Assembly (NCBI RefSeq): GCF_027594785.1
Contig: NZ_CP075584.1
Coordinates: 310,001 to 374,000 of the forward strand
Direction: 5' to 3'
DNA length: 64,000 nt
Origin: Cryobacterium breve
GTDB taxonomy: Bacteria; Actinomycetota; Actinomycetes; Actinomycetales; Microbacteriaceae
Shown here: piece by piece, positions 40,573 to 48,835 of the stretch
Position numbering within the stretch: the stretch's first letter is position 1
Layout of the letters: the number at the start of each line of letters is the position of its first letter
Translations under genes and position numbers: made by a program
The notes under the pieces: generated by a model
What the model saw: only the letters and a program-made list of their open reading frames with translations
Databases searched by the model: none
What the model was told of the DNA's origin: nothing

Positions 40573-40780
40573 GGCTGCGTCGTCGACCGGTCGCGTCGTC
40601 GAGCGGAAGTGTCGCCCATGGGCCGTGTCGTCGACCGGACGCTTCGTCAATAGGCTGCGTCGTCCACCAGCAGTGTCGTTCACCGGAAGTGTCGGCGGTC
40701 TGCTGCATCGTCCACCGGTAGCGTCACCGACCGGCCGTGTCGTCGACCGGCTCCGTCGTCCACCGAAAGCATCTTCCAGT
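40573..40780. repeat. Tandem array of about thirteen 16-bp units
   Basis: Thirteen consecutive 16-base units without gaps, consensus approximately GGCNGYGTCGTCSACC (for example GGCTGCGTCGTCCACC, GGCCGTGTCGTCGACC twice, GGTCGCGTCGTCGAGC); the last unit is the most diverged. The period is not a multiple of three and all frames give low-quality peptides, so it is non-coding. It fills the 303-base gap between DUF1684 and the convergent HNH gene. Units carry a TCGTCGAC core with self-complementary GTCGAC. Confidence 0.85.
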
Positions 40781-40840
40781 CGTTGCCTGTCCGGGGCGAC
40801 CGCGTCGACGTTCGACGAGGCATTCCTTTCCTTGCGCCGC

Positions 40841-42328
40841 CTAGAAGGGTGTCGGGTTGTCGGGGTTGTCGGGTGTGGGTTCGAGGTTCCAGACGTCGAC
40901 GAACGGGACCGGCGGTTTGGGTGTGGGTGTGGGTTTCCGGGGTGGTCGCATATCGGCGGAGGGTTCGACGATGTAGCTGTACCCGGCCGGGGACGTCCAC
41001 TCGATCCGGCCGTCACCGAGGTGTCTCGGTGTCCACCTCGTGTAGCTCTTGACCGCGTGGTGGTAGGGGCAGAGGTGGGCGAGGTTCATCGCGTCGGTTT
41101 CGCCGCCGTGCTGCCACTCGACACTGTGATCCACGTCAGAGCGTTTCGCGGAGCGGCGGCAGCCGGGGAAGGTGCAGGTTTCATCCCGCACCTCGAGCCA
41201 TTTCTTGAGCGCGGCCGGGACCTTGTAGGTGTCGCGGCCCATCGAGAGCACGGCCCCGGTCTCGGGGTGGGTGAGCAGCCGGGTGAAGCTCGGCGCCCCG
41301 GCCGCGAGCCGCCGCGCGGTGTCGGGGTCGATGGGTCCGTATCCGGCGAGGTACCCGGGTTCCGCGCTTTTGCCGAGCAGGGTCAGGACGGGAACGGTGA
41401 CGTTGACCTGCGCGGCCACCCCGGCACCGATCCCGTCCGGGGTGACGCCGCCGATCAGGACGTCGGTGAGCACGTCCGCGGCGATCTGGGTGAGGGTGCG
41501 GGTTTCCTTGGGGCCTTGCAGGGTGAGGGCCACGTCGAGGGTGCGGTGGTAGGCGGCCTGCACTTTCTCGGCGTCCCCGGTCACATACAGGGACGCCATG
41601 CCGTCGTTGAGGGCCTGGAAGACCACGTGCCGGTCCTCGACGCTTTTCTGGTGCCGGGCGGTGATGGTTTCCGGGTGGGTGCGTTCCCGCACCCGGCGGG
41701 CCCGGTCGGACAGCTTCGCCACGGTCAGCACTTCCGCGACGGGCACAAGCACGTCCTCGAACACGGCCCGTGCCCGGGCGGATGCTTCCAGGTCGCCGTC
41801 GACTTTGATACCCCAGGCCTGGTCCATGATGACTTGTGCGTGCCGGTAGCTGATCGACCCGGAGGTGAGGGCTTCCCTCGTGGCGGGGAGGTCTTCGGCG
41901 AGGGTGCGGCTGGCTTCGATCAGGGTCTCGGCCGTGCGCCGCGGGAGCCGGAGCAGCGCGCCGACCTCGCAGGTGAATTCCTCCTTCGTGGCTTCTTCCG
42001 GCGACCACAGCGGGCGCCGCCCACCCGCGCGCTCCGCGGCCTCCGCCCGAGCGCGCCCCACATCGGCCAGCACCCGCTGGGCGGTATAGATCGCGTCGGC
42101 CCGCTTCGCGGCGGCCCGATTCATTTCCCGGTCCGCGTCCCGGATCGCGTCATAGACCTCGGCCAGCGACGGCTCAACGAGACCGAGGTGCGGTGGATTC
42201 ACATTCGGGTCGGGAGGGGTCCCGGGCGGGGGTTCCGCGGTGCTGTCGACCGGGCTGTCCGCAGTACTGTCCACACTGCTGTCCACCGGGCTTTCCCGGT
42301 GGGGTTCTGAGGTATTTTCAGCTGTCAT
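40841..42328 (-). CDS. DUF222 and HNH endonuclease domain protein
   Basis: About 495 residues from ATG 42328. A Ser/Pro-rich N-terminus, a DUF222 region (about 60-330; ALLRLPRRTAETLIEASRTLA, GSISYRHAQVIMDQAW), and a C-terminal HNH nuclease: CTFPGCRRSAKRSDVDHSVEW, HGGETDAMNLAHLCPYHHAVK. The Cys pairs and DVDH...HHAVK are the zinc and catalytic elements. This family is present in many copies in Microbacteriaceae and related genomes; some may be mobile-element related, but no intron or inverted repeats were found here. A proline-rich tail (KPTPTPKPPVPF) ends the protein. Confidence 0.88.
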   Translation of the reverse strand: MTAENTSEPHRESPVDSSVDSTADSPVDSTAEPPPGTPPDPNVNPPHLGLVEPSLAEVYDAIRDADREMNRAAAKRADAIYTAQRVLADVGRARAEAAERAGGRRPLWSPEEATKEEFTCEVGALLRLPRRTAETLIEASRTLAEDLPATREALTSGSISYRHAQVIMDQAWGIKVDGDLEASARARAVFEDVLVPVAEVLTVAKLSDRARRVRERTHPETITARHQKSVEDRHVVFQALNDGMASLYVTGDAEKVQAAYHRTLDVALTLQGPKETRTLTQIAADVLTDVLIGGVTPDGIGAGVAAQVNVTVPVLTLLGKSAEPGYLAGYGPIDPDTARRLAAGAPSFTRLLTHPETGAVLSMGRDTYKVPAALKKWLEVRDETCTFPGCRRSAKRSDVDHSVEWQHGGETDAMNLAHLCPYHHAVKSYTRWTPRHLGDGRIEWTSPAGYSYIVEPSADMRPPRKPTPTPKPPVPFVDVWNLEPTPDNPDNPTPF

Positions 42329-42455
42329 GCCGGTCACTTTACGGACCACCACCGACATCCCCGCGGCATCCACCACCCCACGAACCACCTGTGGATAGCC
42401 CGGTCCTTAGGGATTTTTGTGGATAACTTCTACCCGACTGAACGCCGTGATCGAG

Positions 42456-43067
42456 CTACGCCGCCACGGCCGGCCGTCGGCCGCGCCGAGGTTTCTGAAG
42501 ATTGAGGCCGTGTCCGAATTCCCCAGGGGCGGCGACGAGGGCGCGCTCACTGCTGTCGAGCCAGGCGAGTGCCGCGGTCGCGAGGGCGTGCCGCGCAGCC
42601 GCGCAGAGCAGGTCCTGCCCGGAACCCGGTCGGAGCTTCCCGCCGTGCACTGTGGCGAGTGCGGCGTCGTGTTCTGCGGCGGAACCCGAGGCCGTGAGGT
42701 CGGCCTGCCAGTGCGTCCGATAGCGGGCGATGATGCCGAGAACGTCCGAATCGGGGAGTGACGAGGCGAGCAGCACCCGGTCGACGAGGTCGTTCCATTC
42801 TTCGCCGACGGCACTCTCGGTCGCAGTGAGCCAGGCGGATGCTTCGCCCAGGCCGGTCGCTGTCGCCCGGTACAGGGGGAGTCCGTCGTCGGTGGTCCCT
42901 GCCGATTCCACGACACCCTGTTTCACGAGTCGTTCGAGCGTGCCGTAGACCTGGCCGGCGTTCACGTTCCGGCGACCGGCTGTTCGGGAACTGAGCTCAG
43001 CGTGAAGTTGGAATCCGTAGGCAGGACCGATCGACAGGATCACAAGCAGACAACTGCGTACCGACAC
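42456..43067 (-). CDS. PadR family transcriptional regulator
   Basis: 203 residues from GTG 43067. N-terminal winged helix: SVRSCLLVILSIGPAYGFQLHAELSSR and NAGQVYGTLERLVKQGVVE; then a C-terminal helical dimerisation domain. The last residues are basic (KPRRGRRPAVAA). A palindromic site lies 25 bases upstream of the start, so it probably represses itself. No transporter or target gene adjoins it; upstream and divergent is DUF3145. Confidence 0.85.
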   Translation of the reverse strand: MSVRSCLLVILSIGPAYGFQLHAELSSRTAGRRNVNAGQVYGTLERLVKQGVVESAGTTDDGLPLYRATATGLGEASAWLTATESAVGEEWNDLVDRVLLASSLPDSDVLGIIARYRTHWQADLTASGSAAEHDAALATVHGGKLRPGSGQDLLCAAARHALATAALAWLDSSERALVAAPGEFGHGLNLQKPRRGRRPAVAA

Positions 43068-43091
43068 CGGGCCTCCAGAAGCGAGAGATAA

Positions 43092-43106
43092 CTATACCGA
43101 GTATAG
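43092..43106. promoter_or_regulatory. Palindromic operator upstream of padR
   Basis: CTATAC-CGA-GTATAG: a perfect 6-bp inverted repeat with a 3-base spacer, in an AT-rich island within high-GC DNA, 25 bases upstream of the PadR gene start. It fits the short palindromes bound by PadR dimers. Confidence 0.6.
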
Positions 43107-43173
43107 CGAACCATGTCACCGGGAGAGACGCGCGAGCCGAGTGTCATGGCGGGAACAAATAACCCGATCCTCC

Positions 43174-43203
43174 TTGAATACCCACAGGCGGCTGAGGCAT
43201 AAT
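43174..43203 (+). promoter_or_regulatory. Sigma70-type promoter for the DUF3145 gene
   Basis: TTGAAT (43174-43179) and CATAAT (43198-43203) with an 18-base spacer, 115 bases upstream of the DUF3145 ATG. Both hexamers are close to consensus and stand out in GC-rich surroundings. Confidence 0.5.
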
Positions 43204-43318
43204 CCAAGAAGACGGGAGTGATTCCGTCGTAGCGACAAGTTCACACTCGCTCGCATCGTATTGAATCCGCAGTTCTGAGGTCGTTGGGGAAGACGCACCT
43301 CACAGAACGGAGAAATCG

Positions 43319-43840
43319 ATGACAGCAATACCTGCGCGCCAGCCACCAACAGCGCGAGGGGTGCTTTTGGTGCATTCGTCGCCACGGGCGCTCAGCCCGC
43401 ATGTGGAGTGGGCGGTCGGGCGCGCCCTCGGCGAGGCCGTGAACTTCGACTGGTCCGACCAGCCGGTGCTCAGCGGCTCGCAGCGCGCCGAATACTACTG
43501 GGAGGGCGTCCCGGGAACCGGAGCGCGCCTCGCATCCGCCCTGCTTGGTTGGGATCACCTGCGCTTCGAAGTGACCGAGGACGCCGGCTTCGGCGTCGAC
43601 GGCGGGCGCTGGCTGCACACGCCGGAGCTCGGAATCTTCTTCGCCCAGACCGACACCGTCGGGAACATCGTGATCCCGGAGGACCGGATCCGTTACGCGA
43701 TGGAGACCGCCGGTGCGAACGCCCTCGAACTGCATCGCGAACTGCGCCTGGCCCTCGGCCAGGCCTGGGACGACGAACTCGAGCCGTTCCGCACCGCGAG
43801 CGACTTCAATTCCGTGGTCTGGTTGCACAAGGTCGGCTGA
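43319..43840 (+). CDS. DUF3145 family protein
   Basis: 173 residues. RGVLLVHSSPRALSPHVEWAVG, SQRAEYYWEGVPGTGARLAS and EVTEDAGFGVDGGRW are typical of DUF3145, a conserved actinobacterial family without known function. Length matches. ATG 43319 follows a plausible ribosome-binding site (GGAG, 14 to 11 bases upstream). Convergent with fabF, separated by a hairpin. Confidence 0.88.
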   Translation: MTAIPARQPPTARGVLLVHSSPRALSPHVEWAVGRALGEAVNFDWSDQPVLSGSQRAEYYWEGVPGTGARLASALLGWDHLRFEVTEDAGFGVDGGRWLHTPELGIFFAQTDTVGNIVIPEDRIRYAMETAGANALELHRELRLALGQAWDDELEPFRTASDFNSVVWLHKVG

Positions 43841-43879
43841 CCCGTCCGGATCGACACGAGACCGGGGCGGAAACGGGAA

Positions 43880-43907
43880 CAGGCCCGACCCCGAAGGGCC
43901 GAGCCTG
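43880..43907. terminator. Bidirectional hairpin between DUF3145 and fabF
   Basis: CAGGC...GCCTG and inner CG/CG and CCC/GGG pairings form an imperfect hairpin with a CGAA-type loop, midway between two convergent genes. No strong T-run. Likely terminates both transcripts. Confidence 0.5.
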
Positions 43908-43946
43908 GTGCAGGGACGAACGTTCCGGCTGGATCGAGCGTGCCGA

Positions 43947-45183
43947 CTAGACCGAGCGGAACGCAACGACGGCGTTGTGGCCGCCGAATCCGAACGAGTT
44001 GCTGATCGCGAGGAGATTGCCGCCGGGCAGGGTGCGCGGCGAGGTCACGACGTCGAGCGGAATGGCCGGGTCCTGTTCGACGAGGTTGATCGTCGGCGGG
44101 GCGGTCCGCGTCGAGAGCGCCATCACGGTGAAGAACGCCTCGATCGCACCGGCCCCACCGAGCAGGTGCCCGGTGGATGCCTTCGTCGCGGAAACGGGGA
44201 TGCCCTCGAGCAGGTCGCCGAACACCCGTCGGAGCGCGTTGTACTCCGCGATGTCTCCGACCGGCGTGCTGGTCGCGTGCGCATTGATGTGGGCGACGTC
44301 GCCGAGGTCGGCGCCGGCGTTGCGGATGGCGGTGATCATGGCCCGGGCCGCCGCCGAACCCTCGGGGTCGGGAGCCGTGATGTGGTACGCGTCACTTGTG
44401 ACGGCACCGCCGAGCAGTTCGGCGTAGATGTGCGCACCGCGGGCCTTGGCGTGGTCTTCGGTTTCGACGACGAGTGCAGCCGCACCTTCGCCGAGCACGA
44501 AGCCGTCGCGCGACACGTCGTACGGTCGCGAGGCGTGTCCAGGGTCATCGTTCCGCTTGGAGAGCGCCTGCATCGCCGCGAAGGACGCGATCGGCAGCGG
44601 GTGGATCGCGGCTTCCGAGCCACCGGCGATGACGACGTCGGCGCGGCCGGCCTGGAGCCGGTCATAGGCGTTGACGAGGGATTCCGTGCTGGACGCGCAA
44701 GCGGACACGACGGTCGTGATGCCGGCGCGGGCGTGCAGGTCCATGCCGATTGCCGCGGCGGGCCCGTTCGGCATCAGCATCGGGACGGTCATCGGCAGGA
44801 CGCGGCGAGGACCGCGTTCGCGCAGGGTGTCCCACGCGTCGAGGAGTGTCCACACACCGCCGATACCGGTGGCCCAGTCGACAGCGAGCCGGTCGGGTTC
44901 GACACCGGGAGATCCGGCATCCGCCCAGGCCTCACGGCCGGCGATCAGCGCGAACTGGCTCGAGGGGTCGAGACGCTTGATCTCATGCCGGGCGAGGACC
45001 TCGCTGGCGGGGACCTTTGCCTGTGCGGCGAAGGTGATGGGCAGCTGGGTGCGAGCGACCCATTCCTGCTCGAGGGTGGTGGCTCCGGACTCGCCGTTCA
45101 ACAGCGCAGCCCAGGTCTCGGCGGCGGTGCCTCCGAGAGGGGGAGGTCGCACCGATTCCGGTGATAACGATCTTCTTGGTCAT
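43947..45183 (-). CDS. fabF: 3-oxoacyl-ACP synthase II FabF (frameshifted near N-terminus)
   Basis: ATG 45183: TKKIVITGIGATSP, then the frame changes at the G run 45139-45143 (C5 where the protein predicts C4) and continues LGGTAAETWAALLNG. Repaired length is 411. Catalytic residues are present: Cys in TVVSACASSTESL, His in HINAHATSTPVGD, and Lys/His in SATKASTGHLLGGAG. Condenses malonyl-ACP with acyl-ACP in fatty acid elongation. Last gene of the fab operon, separated from acpP by a strong hairpin. Confidence 0.93.
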
Positions 45184-45230
45184 ATGCAACTCTCCGTGGT
45201 ACGTCAAAACGGCGGGCGAAGCCCACAGAC

Positions 45231-45259
45231 CAGGCCGGTCGGCAATGCCGGCCGGCCTG
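45231..45259. promoter_or_regulatory. Strong hairpin between acpP and fabF
   Basis: A 13-bp stem with one T-G pair and a 3-base loop: CAGGCCGGTCGGC, AAT, GCCGGCCGGCCTG. It starts just downstream of the acpP stop in the fab operon direction. It may be a partial terminator or mRNA stabiliser that lets acpP transcripts exceed fabF transcripts. Confidence 0.6.
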
Positions 45260-45271
45260 CTCTCGGTGGTT

Positions 45272-45520
45272 TTAGTCCTGGGCCTTGACGATGAAGTCGA
45301 CGGCGTCGCCGACGGTCTTAAGGTTCTTGACCTCTTCGTCGGGGATCTTCACGTCGAACTTCTCTTCTGCGTTGACGACAATGGTCATCATCGAGATGGA
45401 ATCGATGTCGAGGTCGTCGGTGAACGACTTACCCATCTCAACCGTGTCAGCCGCAATGCCGGTCTCATCATTGATGAGCTCAGCGAGGCCGGACAGTACT
45501 TCTTCGGTGGACAATGCCAT
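45272..45520 (-). CDS. acpP: Acyl carrier protein
   Basis: 82 residues, acidic. The phosphopantetheine attachment serine is Ser41 in DDLDIDSISMM (DSI in place of the common DSL). Length and FDVKIPDEEVKNLKTVGDAVDFI match actinobacterial AcpP. Carries growing acyl chains for the Fab enzymes. 60 bases downstream of fabH. Confidence 0.96.
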   Translation of the reverse strand: MALSTEEVLSGLAELINDETGIAADTVEMGKSFTDDLDIDSISMMTIVVNAEEKFDVKIPDEEVKNLKTVGDAVDFIVKAQD

Positions 45521-45580
45521 TTTTTTCTCCTTGGGGTGTCTCGTATGACCGAGATTCAGTTTAGAGGCGGTATGGGAAAA

Positions 45581-46585
45581 CTACGGGAGCACGACGACCT
45601 GCGCGCCGAACACCAGTCCGGCGCCGAAGCCGATCTGCAGGGCGAGACCGCCGCTGAGCTCCGGGTGTTCGGCAAGCAGGGTGTGCGTGGCGATCGGGAT
45701 CGATGCCGAGGAGGTGTTTCCCGTTGTGGCGATATCGCGCGCGATGATCACGGACTCGGGAAGCTTCAAGAGCTTCGCGAACTCGTCGATGATGCGCATG
45801 TTGGCCTGGTGTGGGATGAAGGCTGCGAGATCGGCGCTCGTCACGCCCGCGGCCTCGAGGGCCTGCTTGGCGACCTTCGCCATGTCCCATACGGCCCAGC
45901 GGAAGACTGTCTGGCCCTCCTGGCGGAGGGTCGGCCATTCGGATTCGCCGCGGTGGTATTCCTGCAGAGTGTGGTTCATCTGGATCGCGCCGGCCTTGGA
46001 GCCGTCCGACCCCCAGACCGTGCTCGAGATGCCGGGGAAGTCGCTCGGGCCGATGACGACGGCGCCTGCGCCGTCGCCGAGCAGGAAGGAGATGCTGCGG
46101 TCGGTCGGGTCCACGAGGTCGGACAGCTTCTCCGCTCCGACCACGAGTGCGTAGTGCGCGACCCCGGTGCGGATGAGGGCGTCGGCCTGGGCGACCGCAT
46201 AGGCGTATCCCGCACAGGCGGCGTTGATGTCGTACGCGGCGGCGGGGTTCGCGCCGACCTTGTCGGCGAGGACGGCGGCCATCGACGGCGTCTGGCGGCC
46301 GTTGCTGATGGTTGCGACGATGACCGCGTCGATCAGGGTCGGGTCGATGCCGGACTTCTCGATGGCCTCGTTGGCGGCGATCTCAGCGAGGTCGACGGCG
46401 AGCACGTCGCGGCTTGCCCGGGTGCGGCTGATGATGCCGGTGCGCTGCTGGATCCACTCGTCGGAGGAATCGATCGGACCGACCAGGTCGTCGTTGGGCA
46501 CGGTCAGGTCACCGCGGGCGGCGCCGACCGACATGATGCGCGTGAACGCGGGGCCGTGCGACTGCTTGAGTGTGGGCTTGGTCAT
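45581..46585 (-). CDS. fabH: 3-oxoacyl-ACP synthase III FabH
   Basis: 334 residues. Catalytic Cys in DINAACAGYAYAVAQADAL, His in AAFIPHQANMRIIDE, Asn in ATTGNTSSASIPIA. SSDEWIQQRTGIISRTRA is the usual N-terminal segment. Starts fatty acid synthesis by joining acetyl- or branched acyl-CoA to malonyl-ACP. It is 18 bases downstream of fabD. Confidence 0.96.
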   Translation of the reverse strand: MTKPTLKQSHGPAFTRIMSVGAARGDLTVPNDDLVGPIDSSDEWIQQRTGIISRTRASRDVLAVDLAEIAANEAIEKSGIDPTLIDAVIVATISNGRQTPSMAAVLADKVGANPAAAYDINAACAGYAYAVAQADALIRTGVAHYALVVGAEKLSDLVDPTDRSISFLLGDGAGAVVIGPSDFPGISSTVWGSDGSKAGAIQMNHTLQEYHRGESEWPTLRQEGQTVFRWAVWDMAKVAKQALEAAGVTSADLAAFIPHQANMRIIDEFAKLLKLPESVIIARDIATTGNTSSASIPIATHTLLAEHPELSGGLALQIGFGAGLVFGAQVVVLP

Positions 46586-46603
46586 GGTCTCTTTCCGTCG
46601 GGC

Positions 46604-47520
46604 TTACTGCTGGTCGATCAGTGCAAACGCGGCGGGCAGATCGTCCGGGGTCTTGATCGCGACGCTGGGTACGCCTTTGAGTGCACGCTTGGCAAGGCCG
46701 ACAAGGGCGCCTGCTGGCGCGACCTCGATGATTCCGGTCACGCCGGCGGCCTCGAAAGACTGCATGCACATATCCCACCGTACCGGCGAGGAGACCTGGT
46801 CGACGAGATATCCGACGAACCGCGCGCCGTCGACGACCTGACTGCCGTCCCGGTTCGTCCAGATCGGCAGGGTCGGGTTCGAGGGGGCGAGGCGTGCGGC
46901 GACCGCGGCGAGCGAGGCGACGGCAGGCTGCATATACCGGGTGTGGAATGCACCGGCAACCTGCAGGGGAATGACGCGGGACCGGGCGGGGGAGCGGCGG
47001 CGAGACGGGCGAGTGCGTCGATCGCGCCGGCGACGACGACCTGGCCGCCACCGTTGAAGTTGGCCGGTTCGAGCCCGAGTTCGGTGAGGAGGGCGAGAAG
47101 CTCGGCTTCGTCGCCGCCGAGAACCGCGCTCATTCCGGACGGTTCGAGGGCTGCGGCCTCGGCCATCGCCGCGCCGCGTTCCCGCACGAACCCGAGGGCG
47201 TCGGCATCGTTCAGGATGCCCGCCCCGGCTGCTGCGGTGATCTCGCCGACCGAGTGCCCCGCGATTCCCGCGATGCGGTCGCCGCGTCCGGCGGCGAAGA
47301 GCGTACGCATGGTGAGGATGCCGGCGGCGACGATCAGGGGTTGGGCGACGGCCGTGTCGCGGATGGTGTCGGCGTCGCTGACCGTCCCGTGGGCGACGAG
47401 GTCGAGTCCGCTCGCGGCGGACATCGCGTCGAGTCCGGCCGCAAAAGCGGGGTCTTCAAGCCAGGGGACGAGGAAACCGGGGGTTTGTGAGCCCTGTCCG
47501 GGACAGACGACAACAATCAT
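46604..47520 (-). CDS. fabD: Malonyl-CoA:ACP transacylase FabD (frameshifted)
   Basis: ATG 47520: VVCPGQGSQTPGFLVPWLED; active-site serine in GIAGHSVGEITAAAGAG. The frame breaks in the five-base run at 46988-46992; adding one base joins LARLAAAPPARSRVIPLQVAG to FHTRYMQPAVASLA and the C-terminus DDLPAAFALIDQQ. Repaired length is 305, the family norm. Loads malonyl groups onto AcpP. First gene of the fab operon, downstream of the regulator gene. Confidence 0.94.
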
Positions 47521-47622
47521 TCCCCTAGTCTCCCAAGGTCAATTCGCCGCGGAGTGTCGATGATCGACCAAGTATCCGAAAAACGTTTGTGGGTTCCCGC
47601 AGAAACCGGCAAACGAGGGGTG

Positions 47623-48828
47623 TCAGCGGCGTCGGGTAGAGCCGTCGTGGTCGCTGATCGATCCGAGGATGAGCGCGGACTGCAGGATGAGTGCCTCACG
47701 GGCGCCCGTCGCGTCGTAGCCGATGACCTCGGAGACACGCTTCAGGCGGTAGCGCACGGTGTTGGGGTGCACGAAGAGCTCCCGGGCGGTCGCTTCGAGC
47801 GAGCGGCCGTTGTCGAGGTAGCACCACAGGGTGGTGAGCAGTTCGGTCGAATGCGCCTGCAGCGGCCGGTAGATGCGGTGGATGAGCGTGGCGCGGGCGA
47901 GCGGGTCGCCCGCGAGGGCGCGCTCCGGGAGCAGGTCGTCCGCCTGGACGGGGCGCGGCGCGTTCCGCCAGGACCGGGCGACCGCGAAGCCGGCCAGGGC
48001 CGCCTTCGCACTCTTGGAGGCGTCGACGAGGTTCGGTACTTCGTGTCCGAGCACGAGGTGCCCCGCGCCGAAGCTCGGCTCCAGTTGCACCGCGATCTCC
48101 ATGAAGGTGAGGGCGGATGCCGTCCCGACGGTGTCCTCGGCGTCCGCCGAGGCGGGGTGCGCGCGACCGATCACGAGAACGAGCCGGTTGCCCTGCACCC
48201 CGATCAGCACATCCGCCGCCATATGCCGCGCAGAGCGGCGCAGCTGGTCGACGTCGAGCATCTTCGGGGTGGTACCGACGAGCACGCAGACCTCGCCGTG
48301 GCCGTGCCAGCCGAGTGCCGCGATCCGGCTCGGCAGTTCGTCGTCATACTCGCCGCTGAGGATCGAGTCGACCACGAGGGCCTCGAGTCGCACGTCCCAG
48401 AGCCCGCGTGCCTCTGCGGCGCGCGCGTAGACATCCGCCGCCCCGAAGGCGATCTCGCGGGAGTAGAGCAGGATCGCCTCGCGGAGGATCTCGCCGCCGT
48501 CCTTGACGCGTTCCTCGACGACCTCGACGGAGACCCGGATGAGCTGGAGGGTCTGTTGCAGGCTCACCGAGCGCAACAGCTCCCTCGGGGCGGCACCGAA
48601 GACGTCAGCCGCGATCCACGGGGTGGATTTCGGGTCGTCGAACCATGCGATGAAGGAGGTGATGCCCGCCTGGGCGACCAGCCCGACCGAGGAACGCCGT
48701 CCTGGCGGCATATCGCCGTACCAGGGCAGCGTGTCCTCGAGTCGTTTCAGGGTCGCTGTGGACAGCTCCCCTGAGATGGTGCGCAACCAGGCGAGCGTCT
48801 GTTCCTTCGTCTTCGGTGCCGGGGCCAC
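47623..48828 (-). CDS. fasR: PucR/CdaR-type regulator, FasR-like
   Basis: 401 residues from GTG 48828. A central GGDEF-like/CdaR region and a C-terminal PucR helix-turn-helix (LLTTLWCYLDNGRSLEATARELFVHPNTVRYRLKRV). Its place immediately upstream of fabD-fabH-acpP-fabF matches FasR of Streptomyces, an activator of fatty acid biosynthesis genes, which is the basis for the name. It begins eight bases after the aceE stop. Effector is probably acyl-CoA or related, by analogy. Confidence 0.85.
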   Translation of the reverse strand: MAPAPKTKEQTLAWLRTISGELSTATLKRLEDTLPWYGDMPPGRRSSVGLVAQAGITSFIAWFDDPKSTPWIAADVFGAAPRELLRSVSLQQTLQLIRVSVEVVEERVKDGGEILREAILLYSREIAFGAADVYARAAEARGLWDVRLEALVVDSILSGEYDDELPSRIAALGWHGHGEVCVLVGTTPKMLDVDQLRRSARHMAADVLIGVQGNRLVLVIGRAHPASADAEDTVGTASALTFMEIAVQLEPSFGAGHLVLGHEVPNLVDASKSAKAALAGFAVARSWRNAPRPVQADDLLPERALAGDPLARATLIHRIYRPLQAHSTELLTTLWCYLDNGRSLEATARELFVHPNTVRYRLKRVSEVIGYDATGAREALILQSALILGSISDHDGSTRRR

Positions 48829-48835
48829 AGTCGGG

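Noticed and set aside
40573..40780. CRISPR array
   Set aside because: Units are 16 bases, adjacent without unique spacers, and no cas gene is in the window.
40841..42328. Mobile element or homing endonuclease
   Set aside because: No flanking inverted or direct repeats, intron or intein boundaries were seen; DUF222-HNH proteins are common stand-alone genes in these bacteria.
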